Shown: piece after piece, positions 56,971 to 64,000 of the stretch
Position numbering within the stretch: the stretch's first letter is position 1
How the letters are laid out: each line of letters opens with the position of its first letter
Source: an uncultured Arachnia sp.
Lineage (GTDB): Bacteria > Actinomycetota > Actinomycetes > Propionibacteriales > Propionibacteriaceae
DNA length: 64,000 nucleotides
Direction of reading: 5' to 3'
Assembly (NCBI GenBank): GCA_947493995.1
Contig: CANLTJ010000002.1
Location: 423,269 to 487,268 of the forward strand
Translations under genes and position numbers: made by a program
The notes under the pieces: model-generated
The model's database searches: none
The model's input: the letters and a program-made list of their open reading frames with translations, nothing else
What the model was told of the DNA's origin: nothing

Positions 56971-57380
56971 GAGCGACGCCTCCCCGGCGTAGCACCGACG
57001 CCATCCGAGACGGATGCACTGGGTGAAGCCGATACTGGTGAGCGACCTGCTCGCTGATGATGCCATCCAGGCTATGTAGTGCCACGCCGTGAACGCCCGA
57101 GGCGCAGTGAGTCACGAACCCTCCACGCACGCGCCACTGCCCGCCGCGTAGGACTGGGAACGTTTCGTGCAACTGTGACCTAGCACGTCTGTTACCTCGT
57201 GGCCGATGACAGCCGCGAATCTGGCCGAAGCTGTGGCGGCGACGGGGACTCCAATGGGTGTGCGTTGCGTGCTGTCTACCGCTGGCGACGGTTGAACGGG
57301 GCGCTGTTGCGGGCCGGGTTGTTTGATTAGGTTGCGGTGTCCCTTGCACCAGCGCACATCGCTGACGGCATGATGGAGAC
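56971..57380. other. 410-base gap without a recognisable gene
   Basis: Between the DUF2786 gene and the SRPBCC gene. Frames here (for example minus 57112-57357) show no family pattern and low-complexity composition. I see nothing else in it beyond the expected promoter of the next gene. Confidence 0.5.
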
Positions 57381-58325
57381 ATGCCTCTCACCAGCTTGAT
57401 GATCGCCGCTGGGGCTGTCCATATTGTGTGGTCCCTGCGGGCCGACCCGGCTCGAGTTTGGTCACATTTGACCGATTCGGAAAACTTCCAGGCGTGGCTG
57501 GGGACGTTGCAGATCGCCGAGTTTGAAGAAGGTGGGCGTGTTGTTGTCGACCACGGCGACGGATACGTATGTGACAGCACAATCACTTTGTTCGAACCCG
57601 GCCAGCGCTTCACAATGACTTGGGAGTTTCCTGACGAGCCCGAGTCTGGCGTTTCGGTGCTCGTCGCCGCTACAGGCGACGACGAGACTCTTTTCGTGCT
57701 CAGCCACACTGACCTCGCTGATCTGACAGCGTCGTATGCGCCAGGGTGGCTGACGCACCTCACCTATTTCGAGGGCTCGTTGGAAGGAAACCCCCTACCT
57801 CCCGAGCAGTTTTGGCGAATTCACCAGTCCCTCACCAGTCTCTGTGTGCGTCATGACCCCGCCAGCGAACAAACTGTGTTCTCGGTGTTGCGAACGGTTC
57901 AGGCGCCGCGACGCGATGTGTGGGAGAGCGTCGCTGACCCTGCTCAGCACCACTGCTTCGATGCGACGGGCATGGTTGGCTCCCTCGCGTCGGCGAAGCC
58001 GAGAGCCGTGGGAGATGTGTTCACCATGAACATGACCTATTGGGATGGCCAGGGCCACGAGGACTATCAGTCCGACAATCACGTCCTGGTCTTCGATCCG
58101 GAGACCTGCATCGCGTGGGCCACCGCTTTACCTGGGGGTGCACCGCTGGGATGGACCTGGCGCTACGACCTCGAGGACGCGCCAAGCGGAACGAGCGTGA
58201 GATTGACCTATGACTGGACCGAAGCCTCCTCAGAGAACGTCGCCCGTTTCGACGTCCCACTCGCCGACCCAGCTGCGCTCATCCTCTCTCTTGAACGGCT
58301 CGCCCGTTTGGTTGAAACGCAATGA
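57381..58325 (+). CDS. Two-domain SRPBCC (START/AHSA1-like) protein
   Basis: 314 aa with two tandem ligand-binding folds. First: VHIVWSLRADPARVWSHLTDSENFQAWLG to about residue 150. Second, from about 165: VFSVLRTVQAPRRDVWESVADPAQHHCFDATGMVG, ending with a long helix ALILSLERLARLVE. Each has the usual start strand plus 'A-P-x-x-V-W' and the D-x-x-x-x-x-W/F segment. SRPBCC proteins bind hydrophobic ligands; no ligand can be named. Stands alone before the accessory patch. Confidence 0.85.
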   Translation: MPLTSLMIAAGAVHIVWSLRADPARVWSHLTDSENFQAWLGTLQIAEFEEGGRVVVDHGDGYVCDSTITLFEPGQRFTMTWEFPDEPESGVSVLVAATGDDETLFVLSHTDLADLTASYAPGWLTHLTYFEGSLEGNPLPPEQFWRIHQSLTSLCVRHDPASEQTVFSVLRTVQAPRRDVWESVADPAQHHCFDATGMVGSLASAKPRAVGDVFTMNMTYWDGQGHEDYQSDNHVLVFDPETCIAWATALPGGAPLGWTWRYDLEDAPSGTSVRLTYDWTEASSENVARFDVPLADPAALILSLERLARLVETQ

Positions 58326-58479
58326 TCTCTCGGTTAAGTGCGCAGAGCGTCTGCTTCGGTACAGTCCCACGCGACAGTCCTGTGGGGCACCCCTCAACCA
58401 GGCAGGCGCCCGTGCATCGTGCGCCGGTCCGGAGCCAAATCAACGTCGGCTCTGATAACAGAGGCGTTATCATGAACGC

Positions 58480-58932
58480 ATGGAGTACGCGAGGCGAATC
58501 CGGGCGCGCCGAGAGGCGCTACAGCTGACGCAGCGTAATGTCGCGCAGCTCTCTGGGGTGAAGCAGCCGCTCATCTCGGCGATCGAGTCGGGCAAGAGGG
58601 AGCCCAGCGCTGCGACCAAGGCGGCGCTCGACCGGGTGCTGGCTGCTCGCCCTTCAGAAATGCTGCGGCTCTTCCGACCGGAGGCACTCATGGTGATCAA
58701 GCGGCATGGCGGAGCCGCACCCCTGCTGTTCGGCTCTGTTGCTCGCGGGAGCGACCGTCCTGAGTCCGATGTTGACCTCTTGATCACCTTCGCCGAGGAT
58801 GCCGGCATCACCGACCTGCTGGCAATGGAGGACGAGCTATCCGAGTTGTTGACCGTCCCGGTGGACGTGGTCTCGGCCGGCTCCTCCGGTCGCGTTGTTG
58901 ACCGTGCCCTGAGCGAGTCGGTTCCACTGTGA
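58480..58932 (+). CDS. mntA: MntA-type antitoxin fused to an XRE HTH
   Basis: 150 aa. Residues ~5-55 are an XRE helix-turn-helix (IRARREALQLTQRNVAQLSGVKQPLISAIESGKREPS). Residues ~75-140 are a minimal nucleotidyltransferase with the GSx10DxD motif, GSVARGSDRPESDVD at 85-99. In HepT-MntA systems this enzyme adds AMP to a tyrosine of the HEPN toxin, silencing it. The HTH would make it also the operon repressor. The next gene, a HEPN toxin, overlaps its stop (GTGA). Clear type VII toxin-antitoxin arrangement. Confidence 0.92.
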   Translation: MEYARRIRARREALQLTQRNVAQLSGVKQPLISAIESGKREPSAATKAALDRVLAARPSEMLRLFRPEALMVIKRHGGAAPLLFGSVARGSDRPESDVDLLITFAEDAGITDLLAMEDELSELLTVPVDVVSAGSSGRVVDRALSESVPL

Positions 58933-59288
58933 CTTCTGATCCGCCGGTACCCCAGGAGCGCCTTGCTGATTGGCTTGACGACCTGGCTGGCTTTGGCGCT
59001 GATGCCGATTACTTGGTCAGCTTGGGCAGGGAGGCCTATCTGGCTGATTCCGCTCAAGGTCGTCTTCTGCGGAATGCGGGGGAGCGGTTGCTGATCAAGG
59101 TGGCCACGATCGTGGAACGGCTTCCCGAGGAGTTCAAGGCTGGATACCCCGACATCGAATGGGTGAACATCAACCGGATGCGAAACCTCGTCGCGCATCA
59201 ATACGACAAGGTCAACCACGACCTCATGTTGGTGACTCTCCAACGAGACATCCCAGCACTCATCGAGCGTCTCGGCCTGAACGTCTGA
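58929..59288 (+). CDS. hepT: HEPN toxin (HepT/DUF86-like)
   Basis: 119 aa from GTG 58929, overlapping mntA. The HEPN active site RX4HXY reads RNLVAHQY, with R85, H90 and the AMPylation-target Y92 all present. HepT toxins are RNases that cut mRNA or tRNA. Helical throughout (LIKVATIVERLPEEFKAGY...). With the MntA partner intact upstream the pair looks functional. Confidence 0.92.
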   Translation: MTSDPPVPQERLADWLDDLAGFGADADYLVSLGREAYLADSAQGRLLRNAGERLLIKVATIVERLPEEFKAGYPDIEWVNINRMRNLVAHQYDKVNHDLMLVTLQRDIPALIERLGLNV

Positions 59289-59429
59289 GTCGAGCCGCCA
59301 GCTTCAGCAACGTCCGCTCCTGGGTGGGGATCGGCTCCGATACCTTGGCCGATCTGTTGAACCTTGAGCCTCTATCCTTCAAAGGGGCACTCGGTCGTTA
59401 AAGGAAATTCTCACAATCGGTCGAGCCAA

Positions 59430-60249
59430 TTACCAGCGGGTGGCGCTCTCGTCGGCCTGTTGTGGGTCTCGAACGGCGGCGCCGAAGAATCGGTAGGCCC
59501 ACTCCTGGGCCAGTGCTCGGGTCTCGGCGAAGATGATGGGCACGCTGCGGTGGCGGACCTGGCATTCGGCGAGCATGTCAGCCACCACCGCAGGTCGGAC
59601 GTGCTCGAGTTTGAAGATCGCCGAGTACCTGTCCTCCACCAGCACCACGGCGCGGGGGACCTGCTCCAGGTCCGCGAGCCGGTAGCCCAGTTTGCCGCTG
59701 GTCAGGCTTCTGGCGAAGTCCGTCAGGGATTTGCGTTCCACCACAGCGATCAACTCGTCGTCGACCTTCACGCCGTAGTCGCCGGCCGGGAGTGCCCACT
59801 TGGTGGTCGTGGCCTGCCGGGTGCTGAACTTCCACGCATACCTCTCCCGGGTGTCGACGATGATCTCCATGTCGGTCAGCCCGAAGGCACGCGCCGTCGG
59901 TATGGATACGTTGGGGCGGGCGACCTTGAAGGTTCGGGCCGACTGCCAGAAGATCATTTTCCCGGCCGCGTGCCTGGGTGATGACGAACTGTGAGCGGGA
60001 CTCGCGTGTGCGGTCCACCTCGATGCCGATTGCCGCTCCGCGGCGAACACACGAGCGCAGCGGTAAATCCTCGACGATGTCCGCGTCCTCAGGCCAGCCC
60101 TCGGCTTGGGGGTGGCAGTAGATCTTGGAGCTGCGTGGCCATGTGTCCTTGACCCGCAGCACGATGCCCTCGCCCAGTGGGATCCGCACGATGTAGGGCA
60201 GCGACGAGTCCGCGTCCGGATTGCGTGCAATCAACAGTGTCTGCACATG
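59430..60249 (-). pseudogene. ERCC4-type nuclease gene with a one-base frameshift
   Basis: The N-terminal part starts at GTG 60249 (AGGAGG eight bases upstream) and reads ARNPDADSSLPYIVRIPLGEG to QFVITQARGRE, then leaves frame at a four-A run (plus-strand TTTT 59957-59960). Removing one A restores REMIFWQSARTFKVARPNVS and joins it to the second frame, which holds the ERCC4/XPF nuclease domain: EIIVDTRERYAW, LPAGDYGV, the catalytic VVERKSLTDF, and EHVRPAVVADMLAECQVR, ending at 59430. Intact actinobacterial relatives have this same two-part layout in one frame. Either a pseudogene, a sequencing error, or slippage. Catalytic GD..ERKxxxD is preserved. Confidence 0.85.
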
Positions 60250-60306
60250 TGGCACCTCCTGGATCGAGAATAGTCACCGACTGTGAAGCCGACTGGGTTG
60301 GCTGCA

Positions 60307-60338
60307 CGCCTTGGTGACGCGGGTGCGTCACCAAGGCG
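60307..60338. terminator. Perfect 14-bp hairpin after fitB
   Basis: Arms 60307-60320 and 60325-60338 with a four-base loop, extended outward by gctg/cagc. It begins eight bases beyond the minus-strand fitB stop and would end that transcript before the ERCC4 gene. Confidence 0.85.
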
Positions 60339-60345
60339 CAGCTTG

Positions 60346-60774
60346 TCATGGAAGCGGATGATCAAATGGGTTGATGACAATCAGGTCAGCCACGCCTGCG
60401 AAGTCCTTGACGCTTTTGGTGGCAAGGGTGGCCGCGTTCGCGATACATATTCCCGCGATCTGCGCGCCTGCCAGCGACATCGTTCGTCCCGCGTTCATGC
60501 CGGCCACCACGAGGCGGGCGGTGGCTCTTGCGGCCGGAAGATCGTAGGTGACAATCCGGTCGGCGAAGACACCCAGTAATGTCGCCCAGCGACCCTGCAG
60601 GTCTTGGCGTCGGCGGCCGTGGGGGAGTCGTCCCAAACCACGGTCGATCTCCTCGACGGTGACCACGCTGATGGTCAGGTCTGCAGGCCCGAGACCCTGC
60701 GCCCACGTCGAGACACTCGCCTCGGGGGCGTCCTTCATGAACTCCGAGACGATATTCGTGTCGGCGATGATCAC
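60346..60774 (-). CDS. fitB: FitB/VapC-type PIN-domain toxin with an altered active site
   Basis: 142 aa. PIN RNase fold: MIIADTNIVSEFM (D5), TVEEIDRGL (E41/E42) and TKSVKDF (D124) supply acidic residues. The segment that reads DAQIA in FitB/VapC reads AGAQIAG here, so the third catalytic Asp is Gly103; the codon is GGC. The Asn of the TRN motif is Ser. It overlaps the antitoxin gene by four bases. It may be an inactive toxin or work with a weakened site. Confidence 0.88.
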   Translation of the reverse strand: MIIADTNIVSEFMKDAPEASVSTWAQGLGPADLTISVVTVEEIDRGLGRLPHGRRRQDLQGRWATLLGVFADRIVTYDLPAARATARLVVAGMNAGRTMSLAGAQIAGICIANAATLATKSVKDFAGVADLIVINPFDHPLP

Positions 60775-61007
60775 GACAGGTCGACCGGACGCGGTGGCTC
60801 GCTCCGATCTGGCAACTCGAGATCTACGCCCCCGGCCTCGGAGAATGCGGCGTGCAGGGCCAACAGGATGTTCTCTTCGGGAAGGTCAACTGTTGCGTCC
60901 AAAATCGCGCGGACCTCTGCCTCCACAGAGCGTCCGTGCTTGGCCGCACGGCTACGCAATCGAGCATGGGTGTGTTCGTTCAGCTGACGGATCGTCAAAG
61001 TGCTCAT
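60771..61007 (-). CDS. fitA: FitA-type antitoxin (ribbon-helix-helix)
   Basis: 78 aa. STLTIRQLNEHTHARLRSRAAKHGRSVEAEVRAIL is the Arc-like DNA-binding region of FitA antitoxins, and the acidic/Pro-rich tail would cover the toxin. The stop overlaps the fitB start. A double TGCTAGCA operator lies just upstream. AGGAGG precedes the ATG. Confidence 0.92.
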   Translation of the reverse strand: MSTLTIRQLNEHTHARLRSRAAKHGRSVEAEVRAILDATVDLPEENILLALHAAFSEAGGVDLELPDRSEPPRPVDLS

Positions 61008-61020
61008 GGTTCACACCTCC

Positions 61021-61037
61021 TGCTAGCAGTGCTAGCA
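61021..61037. promoter_or_regulatory. Operator for fitAB
   Basis: Two perfect TGCTAGCA palindromes (61021-61028 and 61030-61037) one base apart, 13 bases upstream of the fitA ATG. The position fits autorepression by FitAB. Confidence 0.7.
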
Positions 61038-61128
61038 CTGAGCTGCTTCGCACGAATACTAATGCAAAGCATGACCACACCGTGGTCCAGCGGGCAATGC
61101 TGCAAGAAAATCGAGGCTCCCAAGAACG

Positions 61129-61808
61129 TCAACGGCGTTCGCGTCGCAAGAGTGAGTCAATCTCGTTCAGGTCGACGAGGACGCGGAAGCCGTTCTTGAC
61201 GCGGTGAGCTTGCGCTCTGCCATTGGTGTCGGTAGATGCGCTTGTATTCGCTTCCTTGACTTGCTCTCGCCGGATGGCGCGGGCAACGCGGGTGCTGCCC
61301 TGCTCCATGTCGGGGTCACGTCGGCGGGGGCCTCGGATCTCTCCGGACCGGAGACCGCCGAGGACGGCAACCGCCGAAGCAGGCCGGCAGTAGTCCTCGA
61401 CGGCATCGAGGTAGGGTCCGATCTCCGCCACGCTGAATGCCTCTGCGGCTCCCTTGGCCCGGGGCTTCCCGGCTCCGACGATGCGGTACGGGTTGGTGGC
61501 GATCAGCCCGTCGTTGACGACGTCGTTCATCAGGTACTTGAGCAGATCGCAGGACTTCCCGTTGATCGTCGGCGTATCGTGCAGACCTTGGTGCCAACTG
61601 CGCTCCCTGGCCGGAGTGAAAAGCGCGGGGGAGTCCACTCGCCCTGGTCGATCAAACGTCGCTCGACAGCGTGCCAGGACTTGGCGTCCTCGAGATGCGT
61701 GAAAGTCTTCGAGTGGCGTTTCCCGTCAGGTCCGATGTAGCGAACCTGATAGGCGCCGCTGTTGAGGCGCACGCCGCTGGGGAGCCGGATCTGCCTGCCT
61801 GCTGCCAT
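61129..61808 (-). pseudogene. Decayed tyrosine recombinase (phage-type integrase)
   Basis: From ATG 61808 the first frame reads IRLPSGVRLNSGAYQVRYIGPDGKRHSKTF then EDAKSWHAVERRLIDQGEWTPP, an integrase N-terminal arm-binding domain. Around 61630 the coding meaning moves to another frame: LLKYLMNDVVNDGLIATNPYRIVGAGKPR and GGLRSGEIRGPRRRD, matching the core-binding to early catalytic region. Roughly 80 residues that should lie between are missing, and the catalytic R-H-R-Y end beyond GLRSGE is lost or scrambled. So it has at least one frameshift, an internal deletion and a truncation. Confidence 0.85.
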
Positions 61809-61856
61809 GATCGCCTCGCCAAGGGCTCAGAAGTTGAGCCCCACTGTGAGCCCATT

Positions 61857-61865
61857 ATGCGCCTT
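61857..61865. repeat. Target-site duplication, left copy
   Basis: atgcgcctt, repeated at 62994-63002 directly beyond the other end of the insertion sequence. IS1595-family elements normally duplicate 8 bp; the ninth base may be chance. Confidence 0.8.
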
Positions 61866-62993
61866 CTGGGCTATCCATCTGAGCCGACTAGACTGGAGCG
61901 GTGCAGATCGATCATCCACGCGGTGGGGTGCATTACCCGCGATCATTGGGTGAGTTCCAGTCGTGGTTCGCTACGGACGCGGACTGCTTGGACTTCCTGG
62001 AGTGGTTGCGCTGGCCGGACGGGTTCGTGTGTACGCGTTGTGGGAACGTCGGTGGCTGGCGTGTCGCGGACGGTAGCTTCAAGTGCACCGGATGCAAGGC
62101 CACAACCGCGGTCACGGCGGGCACGCTGTTCGACCGTCGTCGCACGCCGCTGACGGTGTGGTTCCAGGCGTGCTGGGAGTTCGCCACGGCCAAGGACGGC
62201 ATCTCGGCGCTTGCGCTGAAGCGGACACTGCAGATCGGTTCGTATCAGACGGCGTGGGCGATGCTGCACCGGTTGCGTGCAGTGCTGATCCGTCCCGGCC
62301 GGGAGTTGCTGTCGGGGCAGGTGGAGGTGGATGAGACCTACATCGGAGGTGAGGAGGCCGGACTGGCTGGCGGGCGTGCCAGGGGCAAGAAGGCGCTGGT
62401 CGTCGTTGCGGTTGAAGTGATGTCGCCGAAGGGGTTCGGACGCTGCCGGATGCGCATCATCCCCGACGGCTCCGCCAGCAGTCTGCATCCGTTCATCACC
62501 GACAATATCGCTGTCGGGTCCACGGTGATCACCGACGGATGGAACGGCTATCTGGGCATTGACAAGGCTGGCTACACCCATGACCGGCGCAGCCAGCGCG
62601 CAGCCAAGGCTCTGGGTGAGGACATCGACAAGCTGTTGCCCGGTGTGCACAGGATCGCGTCGCTGGCCAAGCGCTGGCTGCTGTCCACCCACCAGGGCGC
62701 CGTGAATACCGAGCACCTGACTGGTTACCTGGATGAGTTCTGCTTCCGGTTCAACCGCCGCCGCTCGCGCAGTCGCGGACTGGTGTTCCTGCGCGTGCTG
62801 CAGCTGGCCGTCGGCCACGACCCGGTGCGCTACCGAGAGCTCATCGCCAACCCCACACCGAAGAAGGCCCCACCGGCCCCTCCGGTCCGCAGAGGCCACC
62901 CACCAAGTCTGGATCGCCCTCGCGCCAGGCGGCCCTGGCGTCACGCCCCCTCCAAAACCGAGGCGGAGTAGTCAGCTCAGATGGATAGCCCGG
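61866..62993. mobile_element. Complete IS1595-family insertion sequence
   Basis: About 1128 bp. Terminal inverted repeats gggctatccatctgagc are perfect over 17 bp (61868-61884 and 62975-62991) and extend to 23 bp with one mismatch. The ends are flanked by the 9-bp direct repeat atgcgcctt. It holds one intact transposase gene and sits between the integrase pseudogene and a tRNA fragment. The intact gene, near-perfect ends and unchanged target repeats imply recent insertion. Confidence 0.93.
61901..62971 (+). CDS. IS1595-family transposase
   Basis: 356 aa from GTG 61901. Zinc ribbon with C44, C47, C62, C65 (CTRCGN, KCTGCKA), then GTLFDRRRTPLTVWFQACW, the catalytic VEVDETYIGGEE and VITDGWNGY, and HRIASLAKRWLLSTHQGAVNTEHLTGYLDEFCFRFNRR at the end, the pattern of the ISXO2-like DDE domain. 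Full length with no break; its TAG stop lies within the right inverted repeat. The last ~45 residues are Pro/Arg-rich. Confidence 0.95.
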   Translation: MQIDHPRGGVHYPRSLGEFQSWFATDADCLDFLEWLRWPDGFVCTRCGNVGGWRVADGSFKCTGCKATTAVTAGTLFDRRRTPLTVWFQACWEFATAKDGISALALKRTLQIGSYQTAWAMLHRLRAVLIRPGRELLSGQVEVDETYIGGEEAGLAGGRARGKKALVVVAVEVMSPKGFGRCRMRIIPDGSASSLHPFITDNIAVGSTVITDGWNGYLGIDKAGYTHDRRSQRAAKALGEDIDKLLPGVHRIASLAKRWLLSTHQGAVNTEHLTGYLDEFCFRFNRRRSRSRGLVFLRVLQLAVGHDPVRYRELIANPTPKKAPPAPPVRRGHPPSLDRPRARRPWRHAPSKTEAE

Positions 62994-63120
62994 ATGCGCC
63001 TTATGAAGCCCGTTCTATGGCATGCGGTGGCGGCGTGTGACGCAGCCTGTCGCAAGCCCAGGCGCTGCTGACTAGGCGTTCTGCGGCTACTTTGCCTTGA
63101 AAAACGCGGGTCCCGGGTTG

Positions 63121-63145
63121 TGGAGCATAGGGGACTCGAACCCCT
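63121..63145 (-). repeat. tRNA 3'-end fragment, probable attachment-site copy
   Basis: The minus strand gives AGGGGTTCGAGTCCCCT followed by ATGCTCCA, a full T-arm plus the 3' acceptor strand of a tRNA. No anticodon or D-arm lies upstream of it (63146 onward), so it is not a tRNA gene. Such 3' segments are duplicated when an element integrates at a tRNA gene. An inverted ttgccttg / caaggcaa pair flanks it near 63092 and 63163. Confidence 0.75.
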
Positions 63146-63147
63146 GT

Positions 63148-63363
63148 TCAAGTGGGTTTTGACAAGGCAAGGAACTGCGCCTCCGGGGTGTTGAGCCCAA
63201 CCAAAGCCCACAGGTGGGAGCCTTGTGTGACGCGAGCGAAGGGTAGCGTCAGCGCCCGTAGCGGTAGCGGCAGGTTGACCGACGGGGGACCATGGTTGCG
63301 AGACGCTGCGACGACAGCTGATCGGAGAGCAGCAAGCCGCTGCGTGGCGTCAATCTCTCTCAA
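63148..63363 (-). CDS. Possible small ORF ending at the tRNA fragment
   Basis: 71 aa from a TTG at 63363, starting 15 bases after the AbiEii-like gene's stop. IDATQRLAALRSAVVAASRNHG then a Leu/Pro-rich part. I do not recognise it. Its stop lies three bases from the tRNA fragment, so if real it may be truncated by the junction. Confidence 0.25.
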   Translation of the reverse strand: MREIDATQRLAALRSAVVAASRNHGPPSVNLPLPLRALTLPFARVTQGSHLWALVGLNTPEAQFLALSKPT

Positions 63364-63378
63364 CTTTCCGCCGACCGC

Positions 63379-64000
63379 TCACTCCCAGACATGGAGGCGC
63401 GGATTCCATCGTCCTGTTGCCGTTGTGGTCATCGCTGGATCGGCAAAGCTCGCGACCGCCGAGAGGACGTCGGCAAAGACTGCGGGGAGTTCGCCTTGGC
63501 GGTGAGATCGGGTGCGCCATGCACCGTACTTCTGCTGCGCGCGTTCGTTCATCGGCGCAAGCGTAGGCAGCAATGGTGCGAGTGCGACCTTGCGGTACTC
63601 GGCGACGGTCGCGATCGACGTGCGGAGATCGTCAGCGTTGACCGAGTGGAGGCGGGCGAGGACATACACATCCGCGAAGTCGCGCCAGCGGGTATTGGCG
63701 ACGCCGCGGCCGACGGCAGTGACGATCTTCTCTGCGAGCACCATGGTCAGCGGGTACCCCAGCAGCGTCACCGGGGGGAGACCAAGATCCATAAGGCGAG
63801 GCAGTTCGACAAGCTGAGGTGCTGGCCAGATGGGGTCGCCGAAGTTCACGTCCATTCCAACGGTCAGGCGGGCAGTTCCGAGCGTGGCTATGAGCTTGAC
63901 CCTGACCCCGGCGTACTCGTCCTCATCACGAATCGTTGTTGCGGTGACGCTCGCCGGATCGAACACGAGCCCGTCGGCAAGCCCAAGCCCTGCGATGGCG
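63379..64000 (-). CDS. AbiEii/AbiGii-type nucleotidyltransferase toxin, C-terminal part, cut by window edge
   Basis: The frame is open to base 64000; the Met at 63966 is internal, because LADGLVFDPASVTATTIRDEDEYAGVRVKL continues across it. The remaining ~207 residues include VDVNFGDP-like MDVNFGDPIWPAPQLVELPRL, LLGYPLTMVLAEKIVTAVGRGVANTRWRDFADVYVLARLH, the typical AbiEii middle and C-terminal region with the conserved E/K and R-x-K/RDFxD segment. The N-terminal GSxxxD nucleotidyl-transfer site lies beyond the window, as would an AbiEi-type antitoxin. AbiE is an abortive-infection toxin-antitoxin (type IV) system. Confidence 0.85.
   Translation of the reverse strand, partial: AIAGLGLADGLVFDPASVTATTIRDEDEYAGVRVKLIATLGTARLTVGMDVNFGDPIWPAPQLVELPRLMDLGLPPVTLLGYPLTMVLAEKIVTAVGRGVANTRWRDFADVYVLARLHSVNADDLRTSIATVAEYRKVALAPLLPTLAPMNERAQQKYGAWRTRSHRQGELPAVFADVLSAVASFADPAMTTTATGRWNPRLHVWE

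Noticed and set aside
56957-57763. 268-aa minus-strand ORF in the gap before the SRPBCC gene
   Set aside because: Overlaps the SRPBCC gene antisense and shows no family resemblance.
63121-63145. A complete tRNA gene
   Set aside because: Only the T-arm and 3' acceptor strand are there; no anticodon or D-arm can be drawn from the flanking bases.

Overview
The window comes from the chromosome of a high-G+C Gram-positive bacterium (class Actinomycetes) and spans the replication-origin neighbourhood. The evidence is the high G+C throughout, frequent GTG starts, the order rpmH / dnaA / dnaN / recF / DUF721 with gyrB-gyrA-DUF3566 nearby, and families typical of actinobacteria (DUF3566, DUF3817, DUF2786, DUF3253). 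A Propionibacteriaceae-like host (Tessaracoccus/Propionibacterium relatives) is my best guess, but that is inference only.

Layout, left to right. 0-5 kb: the start of a sirtuin gene running off the left edge, a four-gene OpuC-type osmoprotectant ABC importer, dps with a strong terminator, and the C-terminal scrap of an MT-A70 DNA methyltransferase. 5-18 kb: a CynX-type MFS permease, deoD, an orphan Phd-like antitoxin, tRNA-Ile(GAT), DUF3566-gyrA-gyrB, phosphoketolase (xfp), and an AGCS sodium:amino-acid symporter behind two palindromic operator-like sites. 18-27 kb: an orphan VapB-like antitoxin, DUF721/DciA, recF, a large SWIM-SNF2 helicase lodged between recF and dnaN, then dnaN, the putative oriC and dnaA. 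27-33 kb: the divergent rpmH-rnpA-yidD-yidC-jag-rsmG cluster and parA-parB with parS sites. These genes together handle initiation, clamp loading sites, supercoiling, segregation and membrane-protein insertion.

33-58 kb is ordinary metabolism and housekeeping: SURF1-ddl, an aminotransferase, trxA-trxB, a TetR regulator, DUF3253, a divergent zwf/GH15 pair separated from the DUF3253 gene by a 40-bp tandem repeat, an enoyl-CoA hydratase-like gene, a Ca/Na exchanger, a SorC regulator divergent from glpD, pirin, small GNAT, VOC and UBP-zinc proteins, a beta-helix protein, DUF5996, an M50-like membrane protein, an 11-copy heptanucleotide repeat, DUF2786 and an SRPBCC protein.

58.4-64 kb is an accessory patch: an HTH-MntA/HepT toxin-antitoxin pair, an ERCC4-type nuclease gene with a one-base frameshift, a FitAB (VapBC) pair whose toxin lacks a catalytic Asp, a decayed integrase, a complete IS1595-family insertion with target duplications, a tRNA 3'-end fragment that looks like an attachment site, and an AbiEii-type nucleotidyltransferase toxin cut by the right edge. 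I did not find a convincing wholly new multi-gene system; the best leads are this patch, the broken or altered active sites in it, and several unexplained repeats and operators elsewhere.
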